Of a DNA stretch of 64,000 nt, positions 8,221-16,258 are shown piece by piece (within the stretch, counting starts at the first letter, position 1; each line of letters opens with the position of its first letter). The position numbers were made by a program, and so were the translations under genes. Below the pieces are notes generated by a model. The model was not told where the DNA came from, did not search any database, and was given only the letters and a program-made list of their open reading frames with translations. Location of the stretch: positions 2,232,001 through 2,296,000 of the forward strand of contig NZ_OZ246019.1 of NCBI RefSeq assembly GCF_965230805.1, given 5' to 3'. This DNA is from Marinifilum sp965230805. GTDB lineage: Bacteria > Bacteroidota > Bacteroidia > Bacteroidales > Marinifilaceae.

Positions 8221-9780
8221 TTACAAGACTTTTTCAAGTTCCTCTATTGTTTTAACCGGAGGTAAACCTTCCGAATAACGATAAACATTTTCTAGTAACT
8301 GCTTAAACATTAGACTTTCTGCGGTATATTCTGTAAGTAATTGATTGACCTTTTCACCCCAAGCAAATGCAACATTTACTAAAGTGAAATCTCCTTCATC
8401 TTTAAAACTCCTGAAGTTATTAACGAATCTTGGCTGCATCCATATTTCAAAATGATGTGTCTGAACAACTTCACTATGCCCATTTGGATATTCTTCTATA
8501 GTCTCTAAATGTACATCTTCCTTAACATTTTCTTTAGAATATGAAGGACCGTAGATTTTGCTTGCGTACCATAAAAAAGTGTTATGAAAACGAGGGAAGT
8601 AATTTTTGTCGACAAGTTCAAATTCTCCATAGAAAACCTTTCTAATTGTTGACCACATTTCTTTATTTAGATAAGATCCCTCAATACCAAAACCAAAATC
8701 TAATCCAACTCCAGAAGGATTAAATTCCTTATTTCTTAGCCTCTCCTTACGTTTCATTTTAAATTCATGCTCAGCCATGATTGCCTTATCTTTTGCTATT
8801 TTATAAGATGTTATATAGGAATCATGATTTTCTATTGCCTCCGTTGTTTTTTTTACGAATAATGTTGCACGACTTCTTGATTTGTGAATAGAGACAATAA
8901 AATGAGCTTCTGAGGTTTTCGCATCATGTAAAATAAGTTTCTCTACATTGGGAAAGCTTACCAAGGGTATAAAACCATAATTTCCATTTGGGGATACACC
9001 TAGTGCAGGTTTTATTATTTTATAACTTAAAGAAATATCACTTTGAGACCGCCTAGCTGAATTGTTTCTTTCTAATTTATAATTTGCATGAATTTCTTTA
9101 TCGAACAACACATTGTCTATTTTTGATGAATCAATATAAATACTGATTCCGTTTTGTCCAGGTTTTATTAGAGGATCGAATACATCTTCATTAACTTTAC
9201 TTAAACTTCCTAGTACCAGAGATCCATTTCTTGCAATGCTTTCTTGTAACCTAATTTTACAGACAAATCTAACTAAACCTTCCACTTGGGCTGCATCACC
9301 TACTTTTTCGTATTCACCGTGTAAGCCAATATTTTTTATTTCAAACTTTCCATCACTCAAATATTTTAATAATATTTTTTTAGTTCCGGTATTACCTCTA
9401 AATTTTCCGGTTCGTTTATCCTTTTGAATGGTTTTTAGGTCAAGGGAATGATAACCATCGATAAGTTTTTGATTAATACGACCATGATATACTATTGTAG
9501 ATGGCTCTCCCTTGCCTTTTTTGTTGTCATATTGAGTAATTCTTAAGAAAACCGATACCCATTCAGTTACCTTAGCAGGTTTTTTATATATTGGAGAATA
9601 TCCCTGATAAAGTTCAATTTTTGTTAGTTTTCTCTGCGATTGAGTTCGCACTATTCCAGAATACACGCCCGAAATTTCTTCGTTAACCTGCGCATGGGTA
9701 TACAAGGAAAAAGAAGTTAAAGTCACCAAAAGTATAAATGCATTTAACAACTTGAAATTTGACTTTTGTATTGTTTTCAT
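8221..9780 (-). CDS. Secreted protein of unknown function (cassette gene)
   Basis: The frame can start at 9807, but I prefer the ATG at 9780 because it puts a normal signal peptide first: MKTIQK, a hydrophobic core, then THAQ as the cleavage site. That gives 519 residues. The mature protein has alternating polar/hydrophobic strands over the first 300 residues (SGVYSGIVRTQSQRKLTKIELYQ and similar), then a basic, helical segment near 360 (EHEFKMKRKERLRNK) and a mixed C-terminal part. I recognise no family. At about 1.6 kb this is long for a single integron cassette. It is probably periplasmic or surface-located. Its stop lies 178 nt before the intron, leaving an AT-rich spacer with no visible feature. 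Confidence 0.7.
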   Translation of the reverse strand: MKTIQKSNFKLLNAFILLVTLTSFSLYTHAQVNEEISGVYSGIVRTQSQRKLTKIELYQGYSPIYKKPAKVTEWVSVFLRITQYDNKKGKGEPSTIVYHGRINQKLIDGYHSLDLKTIQKDKRTGKFRGNTGTKKILLKYLSDGKFEIKNIGLHGEYEKVGDAAQVEGLVRFVCKIRLQESIARNGSLVLGSLSKVNEDVFDPLIKPGQNGISIYIDSSKIDNVLFDKEIHANYKLERNNSARRSQSDISLSYKIIKPALGVSPNGNYGFIPLVSFPNVEKLILHDAKTSEAHFIVSIHKSRSRATLFVKKTTEAIENHDSYITSYKIAKDKAIMAEHEFKMKRKERLRNKEFNPSGVGLDFGFGIEGSYLNKEMWSTIRKVFYGEFELVDKNYFPRFHNTFLWYASKIYGPSYSKENVKEDVHLETIEEYPNGHSEVVQTHHFEIWMQPRFVNNFRSFKDEGDFTLVNVAFAWGEKVNQLLTEYTAESLMFKQLLENVYRYSEGLPPVKTIEELEKVL

Positions 9781-9891
9781 TTTAGGTATAAATTTAACTG
9801 ATGTCACATTTTTAAGGTTAATCCAAGGTTCTTACAAACCACTATTTTGTATTTCACTTAATTCAAATCATCTGCATTTTTGGTTTATGTT

Positions 9892-10078
9892 TGTTAACGG
9901 TAAATTGTATGGTGTCGTAGGGCATTTCAAGGCACTTCCCTGTCAAGTTGCTAAGTAGCCGAAGCGCAGGTTTGACACCTGCGAATGTGACACGCCGTCG
10001 AAGCTGCGCTTCGGCGGTGCTGATATGAGAGCAAAACTTCAAATACTCACTATCTGCCCTATGCACTATACAAAATGT
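9892..10078 (-). repeat. attC site 4 (belongs to the 326-residue orphan cassette), split by intron E
   Basis: TGTTAAC core box, CGG, then TTGTATGGTGTCGTAGGGCA pairing with TGCCCTATGCACTATACAA. The loop holds an internal palindrome (GCCGAAGCGCAG with CTGCGCTTCGGC). It ends AAAATGT at intron E; the matching box TGTAAAACG resumes at 10747. Confidence 0.82.
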
Positions 10079-10746
10079 GTGTGCCCTGCATGAGCAAGAG
10101 CACACTTATTTGTAAGCTCTTGAAAAAGTTTAAATATGCAAATATTTAGTCAAAAGAGCTAACAATAAGTATGTTAATTTTCCAGAGGGTGTAAGTCCCT
10201 TATGTGCCGAGGTGACTCTGGGAAGCATTAGTAAGTCGCAAGGTGGTTTACCGTGAGGTATGCACTGAAGGAAGCGAGACTACAAAATCCGGTACTGACG
10301 AACAGGAACCTGATATGAGGCTATGAGGTTGGATAAGGCAGCACATCATGTCGACGTCCTAACTCTTTTTTAGAGAAACACCAAAGTAGTAGATCAGGCA
10401 GGAATTGGAGGAAGGAAAATGCTCTTACCAGGGGAGATCTTGTCAACCACGAGTTGGTTATGACAAGAAGTCAGCAGAAGCCATAGTAGTTACGGGAAAT
10501 GAGCCACAAATAGAAACTGTGGAGGTCTCACAAAGTAGCGAAGGGCTGAACGTTAGGTTGTCTTAAATTCAATAAGGAAGCTCTCATTTATTTGAGTCTA
10601 GCCTTATTCTAAAATCGGGCAAAGGTGTTGTTGGTGTAAAGAGCGATGACACTGATACCTAACGAACCGCCGTATACGAGACCCGTACGTACGGTGGTGT
10701 GAGAGGTGTATCAGTGGGCTGTTAGCTCACTGGCCATCTACTCGAT
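10079..10746 (+). mobile_element. ORF-less group IIC-attC intron, 668 nt (copy E, apparent chimera)
   Basis: Same length and ends as the other ORF-less copies. In the first ~110 nt it carries the copy A variant TAGTCAAAAGAGC and GGGTGTAAG, where B, D and F have TGATCAAACGAGC and GGGTGCAAG. From domain I's middle to the 3' end it follows copies C/D/F. This mixture suggests recombination or gene conversion between the coding and ORF-less lineages. Confidence 0.9.
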
Positions 10747-10764
10747 TGTAAAACGTTTTTTATA

Positions 10765-11745
10765 CTAATCAATTATGAGTTGTCTATTCTGTGATATTTT
10801 AATATTTTCATTGAGTTCTAAAAGTCGAATTATATTACCTGATCTATCACCATGAAATGACGATTCAATCTGAAATAGACTTTCATCACAATGTTTTTCT
10901 GCTTTCAAATTAGTCGACATAATTGTTTGAACAATTGTTACATCTTTACCATCTCTAGGTAGAGTGACATAACCTAATATATTAAGGTTTCCGAATGATT
11001 CAAAGGCTTCTACTTCTGTATCATTTTCATCTAATGTTGTTTTGTCGTAAGAATAAATGGTGTTTTTTTCAGGTGAAATTTTACAATATCCATCTTTATA
11101 GCCTTTGAAGCTAAAAACTGTATTATGTAATAAAAGTAAAGTGCAGAGTGTAAAATAATTTGATTGTTTTCTAAAATCAGAAATATCTATTTCAAAATTA
11201 TTTTTTTTGATTATATCTATAGTTTCCTCTAGAAGTTCAGTCTGTGAATAAGCTTCTTTTGCATTAATAAAGCTCATAACAAAAGCAATTGCTTCAATTG
11301 TAAGATTCGAAATTTTCCCCTTTAAAAGTATAGAATATCCATTCTTGTTATCCTTAAAACCTTTTCCAACTCTTGACTTTAGTCGTTCCTTACTAGTCTT
11401 AAAACTTTCTTTCAATTTTAATTCATCTGATTTTTCAATTTGATAAATCATCAGTTTTTTTATCCAAGTCGGAAATGGGTTAGCTAGATTGAGTTTTTTA
11501 TTATTTGAGGTGAATTCTAAGAAATATTTAATACTCAAATACATACCTTCCAATGATTGATTAGTTAGCCCTCTATCTCTAATATCATTATGGGCCACAA
11601 AATCAGATATTTCTCGAAAGACCTTAAAACCATTAGAATAAGCTCTCAATTTCATGAATAAATTGTCAACATCATTTTCGTCAAAATTCCCTTCTTGAAT
11701 TTTATTGATAAGTTTTTGTGTCTTTTGTCTTTCTATTTGTTTCAT
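10765..11745 (-). CDS. Hypothetical cytosolic protein, 326 residues (cassette gene)
   Basis: No signal peptide or membrane segment. The N-terminal ~190 residues are charged and helical (KLINKIQEGNFDENDVDNLFMKL; EISDFVAHNDIRDRGL), and the C-terminal part has beta-rich stretches (FGNLNILGYVTLPRDGKDVTIVQTIM). I recognise no family. The DFVAHND segment recalls small helical proteins annotated as orphan cassette products, but this is only an impression. It is alone in its cassette with the start box TTTTACAAC about 40 nt upstream. Position in a mobile array makes a defence, toxin or stress role possible, but nothing in the sequence proves it. Confidence 0.7.
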   Translation of the reverse strand: MKQIERQKTQKLINKIQEGNFDENDVDNLFMKLRAYSNGFKVFREISDFVAHNDIRDRGLTNQSLEGMYLSIKYFLEFTSNNKKLNLANPFPTWIKKLMIYQIEKSDELKLKESFKTSKERLKSRVGKGFKDNKNGYSILLKGKISNLTIEAIAFVMSFINAKEAYSQTELLEETIDIIKKNNFEIDISDFRKQSNYFTLCTLLLLHNTVFSFKGYKDGYCKISPEKNTIYSYDKTTLDENDTEVEAFESFGNLNILGYVTLPRDGKDVTIVQTIMSTNLKAEKHCDESLFQIESSFHGDRSGNIIRLLELNENIKISQNRQLIID

Positions 11746-11786
11746 TTCACTCTTTATTTTTAATGAAAGACTTATTTATAAATGTT

Positions 11787-11912
11787 TTACAACGTTGAGT
11801 GTATGATTTCGTAAGGGATTTCGGGCTTCAAACCTATCAAGTTACTACCCAAATGTGATGTGGATGATGCCGCTCGATAACCTCTGAAACCCTTATGAAT
11901 TATACACATTGT
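11787..11912 (-). repeat. attC site 5 (belongs to the two-gene cassette), split by intron F
   Basis: TTACAAC core box, then GTGTATGATTTCGTAAGGG..TTTC pairing with GAAACCCTTATGAATTATACAC, with mismatches as usual in attC arms. It ends ACATTGT at intron F; the matching box TGGCGTG resumes at 12581 and equals the cassette's other end (CACGCCAAC at 13307). Confidence 0.82.
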
Positions 11913-12580
11913 GTGTGCCCTGCATGAGCAAGAGCACACTTATTTGTAAGCTCTTGAAAAAGTTTAAATATGCAAATATTTGATCAAACGAGCTAACAAT
12001 AAGTATGTTAATTTTCCAGAGGGTGCAAGTCCCTTATGTGCCGAGGTGACTCTCGGAAGCATTAGTAAGTCGCAAGGTGGTTTACCGTGAGGTATGCACT
12101 GAAGGAAGCGAGACTACAAAATCCGGTACTGACGAACAGGAACCTGATATGAGGCTATGAGGTTGGATAAGGCAGCACATCATGTCGACGTCCTAACTCT
12201 TTTTTAGAGAAACACCAAAGTAGTAGATCAGGCAGGAATTGGAGGAAGGAAAATGCTCTTACCAGGGGAGATCTTGTCAACCACGAGTTGGTTATGGCAA
12301 GAAGTCAGCAGAAGCCATAGTAGTTACGGGAAATGAGCCACAAATAGAAACTGTGGAGGTCTCACAAAGTAGCGAAGGGCTGAACGTTAGGTTGTCTTAA
12401 ATTCAATAAGGAAGCTCTCATTTATTTGAGTCTAGCCTTATTCTAAAATCGGGCAAAGGTGTTGTTGGTGTAAAGAGCGATGACACTGATACCTAACGAA
12501 CCGCCGTATACGAGACCCGTACGTACGGTGGTGTGAGAGGTGTACCAGTGGGCTGTTAGCTCACTGGCCATCTACTCGAT
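11913..12580 (+). mobile_element. ORF-less group IIC-attC intron, 668 nt (copy F)
   Basis: Same length, boundaries and domain V/VI stems as copies B-E. One private change lies in the otherwise invariant GTGACTCTGGGAAG (here CTCTCGGAAG). 5' exon TTGT, 3' exon TGGCGTG. Confidence 0.92.
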
Positions 12581-12603
12581 TGGCGTGTCGTTATTTTTAT
12601 CAT

Positions 12604-12960
12604 CTATTTATTTTTTCTTTTATAATCATCTAACCAACTTTGAAATCCCATTGCTTCAGCACTATCACCTTTAGCTATTTGCTTTATTATGCCTAAGGCT
12701 TTTTTTTCTATTTTTGAATCAATTGGAATCCTTTCTAATATGTGAACAGCAGCCCATACATTAGTTTTATTCTCAATTATGTCAAGCAGTTTAATAAAAT
12801 CGCTTATAGTTTCGGTCGTGTCTTCATATCCTATTTTCTCAGCAATTTCATACATCCTATCAACTGATTTATTATGTCTTTTTACAGATTTTTTATCAGC
12901 ATAATCAGTTCTTGCACAATTAGCTGTTAACTCCTTATATTCCTCTATCAGGTTTCTCAT
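12604..12960 (-). CDS. Small helical protein, DUF2019-like (cassette gene 2 of 2)
   Basis: 118 residues, all-helical in character. The pattern of an N-terminal helix with many Lys/Arg (DYADKKSVKRHNKSVDRMYEIAEKI), then NVWAAVHILERIPID and GIIKQIAKGDSAEAMGFQSWLDDYK, resembles the small HEAT-like DUF2019 family, members of which are often found beside polymorphic toxins as possible immunity proteins. This match is from memory and unverified. It follows the 103-residue gene by 19 nt in the same direction, so the pair is probably one transcript and one cassette. Confidence 0.7.
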   Translation of the reverse strand: MRNLIEEYKELTANCARTDYADKKSVKRHNKSVDRMYEIAEKIGYEDTTETISDFIKLLDIIENKTNVWAAVHILERIPIDSKIEKKALGIIKQIAKGDSAEAMGFQSWLDDYKRKNK

Positions 12961-12979
12961 TTAATGTTTAGCAAAATTG

Positions 12980-13291
12980 TTACATTCCTTTTAATGTCTC
13001 TACAAATGTCCCGTAGTATCCAATAAAAACCAACTCATCTTTGTTTGATTTGATTCCTAGTCCAAACATATTATCTTCTTGGTCATATATGATTTTATAT
13101 CCATTACCATCTTCAGTTTCTTCAAGTACAGTCCAGAGTCTAATCTCTCTATTATCATTGAACGAATCTAAATATGTCTGTTTAACGGGCTCTATTAAAC
13201 ATCTATCAAGTTCTACTCCATGAGCATTTGATAAATCAGGATTATCTTTTAATTCTTCTTTAATTATATTTTTAACATCTTCTATGTTCAT
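12980..13291 (-). CDS. Small acidic hypothetical protein (cassette gene 1 of 2)
   Basis: 103 residues, very acidic (many Glu/Asp in NIEDVKNIIKEELKDNPDL and DEDN-rich stretches), predicted alpha at the N-terminus and beta later (EIRLWTVLEETEDGNGYKIIYDQEDNMFGLGI, FIGYYGTFVETLKGM). I do not recognise a family; the form is like small immunity proteins. The ATG is 18 nt from the cassette start box at 13309-13315, so the gene has almost no own leader and probably depends on a promoter upstream of the array or in the 13.32-13.41-kb palindrome region. Confidence 0.72.
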   Translation of the reverse strand: MNIEDVKNIIKEELKDNPDLSNAHGVELDRCLIEPVKQTYLDSFNDNREIRLWTVLEETEDGNGYKIIYDQEDNMFGLGIKSNKDELVFIGYYGTFVETLKGM

Positions 13292-13308
13292 GTCCTTTTT
13301 CTAATGCA

Positions 13309-13410
13309 CGCCAACTATTAATTTGTGCACTGGTGCACTTATTTTTCTTATCTCAGAGTAAAAAGGTGCACAATACACGCCATATTGGTATGTATTGTGC
13401 ACTTATTTTT
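13309..13410 (-). other. Array start: core box plus two palindromes with repeated GTGCACTTATTTTT
   Basis: GTTGGCG (minus strand, 13315-13309) is the first cassette's core box. To its right are GTGCACTGGTGCAC (13325-13338) and a perfect 12-bp inverted repeat GTGCACAATACA/TGTATTGTGCAC (13366-13377 and 13391-13402). The string GTGCACTTATTTTT occurs after each palindrome. None of this pairs like the attC sites, so it may be an attI relic, a decayed attC or a regulatory element. From 13411 to 13600 I see no gene. Confidence 0.5.
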
Positions 13411-13628
13411 GATTCACGATTCCAAATCTAAGAATTATAATCAATATTATCACGATTCAACAGGCAACAATTCGCATTGGGTTTGTTAAACACGGATCAA
13501 TGCCATTTTGATGCATCAAAATAAACATATCATACCTTTAGGTCTGGATGATTTGCAACAGTATGGCAATTGAAAACAGAACAAAAAAGCATTGTCGGAG
13601 AAAATGACTGTAGAAATTCTCTAGGCAC

Positions 13629-14564
13629 ACATTGTTCAAAAGACAACGCCCTATGAAATTCTCTACGAGCATTGTTCAAAAGACAATGCCCTATGAAATT
13701 CTCTAGGAGCATTGTTCAAAAGACAAGGCTCTATGAAATTCCCTAGGGGCATTGTTCAAAAGACAATGCCCTATGAAATTCCCTAGGGGCATTGTTCAAA
13801 AGACAATGCCCTATGAAATTCTCTAGGAGCGTTGTTCAAAAGACAACGCCCTATGAAATTCCCTAGGAGCATTGTTCAAAAGACAAGGCTCTATGAAATT
13901 CTCTAGGGGCATTGCTCAAAAGACAATGCCCTATGAAATTCTCTACGAGCATTGTTCAAAAGACAATGCCCTATGAAATTCCCTAGGAGCATTGTTCAAA
14001 AGGCAAGGCTCTATGAACTTCTCTAGGAGCGTTGTTCAAAAGACAACGCCCTATGAAATTCCCTAGGGGCGTTGTTCAAAAGACAATGCCCTATGAAATT
14101 CTCTAGGAGCGTTGTTCAAAAGACAACGCCCTATGAAATTCTCTAGGAGCGTTGTTCAAAAGACAATCGCCCTATGAAATTCTCTAGGAGCATTGTTCAA
14201 AAGACAATGCCCTATGAAATTCCCTAGGCGCATTGTTCAAAAGACAATGCCCTATGAAATTCCCTAGGGGCATTGTTCAAAAGACAATGCCTTATGAAAT
14301 TCCCTAGGGCCATTGTTCAAAAGACAAGGCTCTATGAAATTCTCTAGGGGCATTGTTCAAAAGACAATGCCCTATGAAATTCTCTAGGGGCGTTGTTCAA
14401 AAGACAATGCCCTATGAAATTCCCTAGGAGCGTTGTTCAAAAGACAATGCCCTATGAAATTCCCTAGGGGCGTTGTTCAAAAGACAATGCCCTATGAAAT
14501 TCTCTAGGCGCATTGTTCAAAAGACAATGCCTTATGAAATTCCCTAGGGCCATTGTTCGAAAGG
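13629..14564. repeat. Tandem array of about 24 hairpin-forming 40-bp units
   Basis: The unit is GCATTGTTCAAAAGACAATG followed by CCCTATGAAATTCTCTAGGA. The first half forms an 8-bp stem (GGCATTGT/ACAATGCC) with a TCAAAAG loop; the second half can pair CCTA with TAGG. The period is exactly 40 with a single 1-nt insertion near 14167. Variants often change on both sides of the stem: GCATTG..CAATGC and GCGTTG..CAACGC, or the wobble GCGTTG..CAATGC. There are no spacers, so it is not a CRISPR array, and the 40-nt period with stop codons excludes coding. Confidence 0.95.
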
Positions 14565-14665
14565 AAAAAGGGCTTTTAAAACTTTTAGGGCTTTGACTTT
14601 TGAGAAAAACGGTTTTTGAACTTAAAAAAGCGGATTGTCACTTAAACAATGTCTGTATGAATTTT

Positions 14666-14700
14666 AAAATGGCCATTGTCACTTGAACAATGGCCATTTT
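14666..14700. repeat. Perfect 14-bp hairpin, inverted relative of the 40-bp unit
   Basis: AAAATGGCCATTGT, loop CACTTGA, then the exact complement. The ATTGT stem and 7-nt loop repeat the design of the tandem units on the opposite strand. Between 14565 and 14840 further decayed units occur (GATTGTCACTTAAACAATG near 14634, CATTGTCAGTCGATCAA near 14714). Confidence 0.8.
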
Positions 14701-14865
14701 GAATTTAATTTTGGCATTGTCAGTCGATCAAAGTGCGTTTTTAAATTCAAAAGGTCTTTTTCCTTTCGATCAACGCTCCTAGAGAATTTTAATATGCCAT
14801 TGTCAATCGATCAAGGCAGTTAATAAATTTCTTAGACAGCTTGGTTTCTAAAACAGACAAGCTTT

Positions 14866-15260
14866 GAGTCCTTGTTGTATTCCTTAGTGGTAAATTATTG
14901 ATACCCTCAACTTAAAGTGAGAGCATCAAGAAAGGAATCATTAGCAAACAAGCTTTGTGTTCCTTGGTGGGTTTCTTCCTTATTCCTTAGTGGTAAATTA
15001 TTTCTTTGTGCTTTTTAAAGCCAGAGCATCCAAAATCCTATCATATTCCTTGTTGGTATATTTCTTTGTGCTTTTAATATTGATACCCTCAACTTAGAGT
15101 GAGAGCATCAAAACAGAAATTAATCATTAGCAAAAAACCTTTGTGTCCCTTGGTGAAATCCTTCCTTATTCCTTAGTGGTAGATTATTCTTTTTGAATAC
15201 AACGGGGTAAATTTTTCTTTGTGTTTGTTAAAGTGAGCACATCAAAAACAAAAAGAAACT
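14866..15260. repeat. Degenerate intergenic repeats upstream of the porin gene
   Basis: Two motifs alternate: TTCCTTAGTGGTAAATTATT (near 14880, 14981, 15171, with a variant near 15046) and ATTGATACCCTCAACTTA.AGTGAGAGCATCAA (14897-14929 and 15079-15111). The start of the second motif recurs at 23079. No gene is visible from 14565 to 15436 on either strand. Confidence 0.7.
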
Positions 15261-15436
15261 TTTGGTTTAGAAATGGTATAATTCAGGCTCCCATTGCTTC
15301 AACTTTACTAGGTAATTCACCTATACAATAGCCATTTTTCGTAAGTCATATTAAGAGAAATTCTCTATTTCAAATATTTCGTGGCAAGCCTATATTGGCA
15401 CAATTAAAACACAACAAAAATCTAACATTTAATTCT

Positions 15437-16237
15437 ATGAAACGATTAGGCTTATTTTTATGCGTAACCTTTATGGTTTGTTTTAGCAATCTTTCTTTTG
15501 GTCAGGAAGAAAAACCTATCCTCGATTTTGGTGCCGATGTGATGAGTCGCTATGTATGGCGCGGAACACAGTTTGGAGGAACGAGTCCAAGTCTTCAACC
15601 TTCGGTAAGTTTAACTTACAAAGGATGGGAGCTAGGAGCTTGGGGAGCATACTCATTAGGAGGAAACAATGAAGGTCAGGAGTTTGATATTTATTTAGCT
15701 TACACTTTTGCTGACGATCAATTTAGTTTAAGCTTAACGGATTACTACTTTCCAACCGAAGGAGCTGACTACAACTATTTTGAATTTGATAACGATATGA
15801 CTGGTCATGTATTGGAGGGAACCCTTAGTTTTAATGGAAACGATAAAATCCCATTTGGCCTGATGGTAGCTGTTAACTTTTGGGGAGCAGATGCAATCAG
15901 ACTAGGTGATAATGCATCTCAGGCTGATTTTAACCAGAAAACAAGATTGCAATATTCTACCTATGCCGAATTGTCCTACAGTACTACGATGGAAAATGAT
16001 GTGACTCTTGACGCATTTTTGGGAATCAACTTAACCGATCCGGCCGAGGGTAATCAAAGTTCGGGATTTGTAGGCGAAAGTGGTTACTACGGAAGCAAGG
16101 CAGGTGTGGTTAATTTAGGAATGACTTTGTCGAAGGAAGTGGCAATTAATGACAATTTCTCATTGCCGGTATCCGCTTCATTAATTACCAACCCAGTAGA
16201 TGAGAAAATCTATTTTGTATTCGGATTTTCATTTTAA
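15437..16237 (+). CDS. TorF-like putative outer-membrane porin
   Basis: The frame opens at 15395, but the ATG at 15437 places a signal peptide first (MKRLGLFLCVTFMVCF, cleavage after SFG), giving 266 residues. The mature N-terminus LDFGADVMSRYVWRG is the signature of the Gcw_chp/TorF family of small beta-barrel proteins, followed by alternating strands and a C-terminal Phe (YFVFGFSF), as in outer-membrane barrels. It lies 21 nt before the ammonium transporter gene; this pairing recurs in Bacteroidota and suggests that the barrel admits ammonium or another nitrogen source through the outer membrane. Confidence 0.85.
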   Translation: MKRLGLFLCVTFMVCFSNLSFGQEEKPILDFGADVMSRYVWRGTQFGGTSPSLQPSVSLTYKGWELGAWGAYSLGGNNEGQEFDIYLAYTFADDQFSLSLTDYYFPTEGADYNYFEFDNDMTGHVLEGTLSFNGNDKIPFGLMVAVNFWGADAIRLGDNASQADFNQKTRLQYSTYAELSYSTTMENDVTLDAFLGINLTDPAEGNQSSGFVGESGYYGSKAGVVNLGMTLSKEVAINDNFSLPVSASLITNPVDEKIYFVFGFSF

Positions 16238-16258
16238 TAAATCAAATAACAATATACT

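Larger units (their letters stand above)
931..13315 (-). other. Integron-type cassette array without integrase, attC sites filled by introns
   Basis: Six cassettes are read on the minus strand. Each begins with a GTT core box and ends with a matching box: for example TTAGGC at 4642 with GCCTAAC at 5812, TTAACAAAC at 8042 with GTTTGTTAAC near 9889, TTGTAAAAC at 10746 with GTTTTACAAC near 11784, TTGACATTC at 930 with GAATGTCAAC near 1929. This matching of a cassette's two ends is the hallmark of integration of a circular cassette through its own attC. Between cassettes lie 120-190-nt imperfect palindromes, each interrupted by one or two group II introns. No integrase gene lies in the window, and the attI end, if present, should be at the right (near 13.3 kb). 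Confidence 0.85.

Noticed and set aside
931..13315. Ordinary IS-flanked or transposon region
   Set aside because: No transposase and no terminal repeats or target duplications around the 668-nt units; boundaries and domain V/VI fit group II introns instead.
13530..13712. 60-residue minus-strand ORF at the edge of the repeat array
   Set aside because: It is formed by reading two hairpin units; the frame breaks in the next units because 40 is not divisible by three.
13629..14564. CRISPR array
   Set aside because: Units follow one another directly; the bases between stems are themselves repeated, so no unique spacers exist, and no cas genes are nearby.
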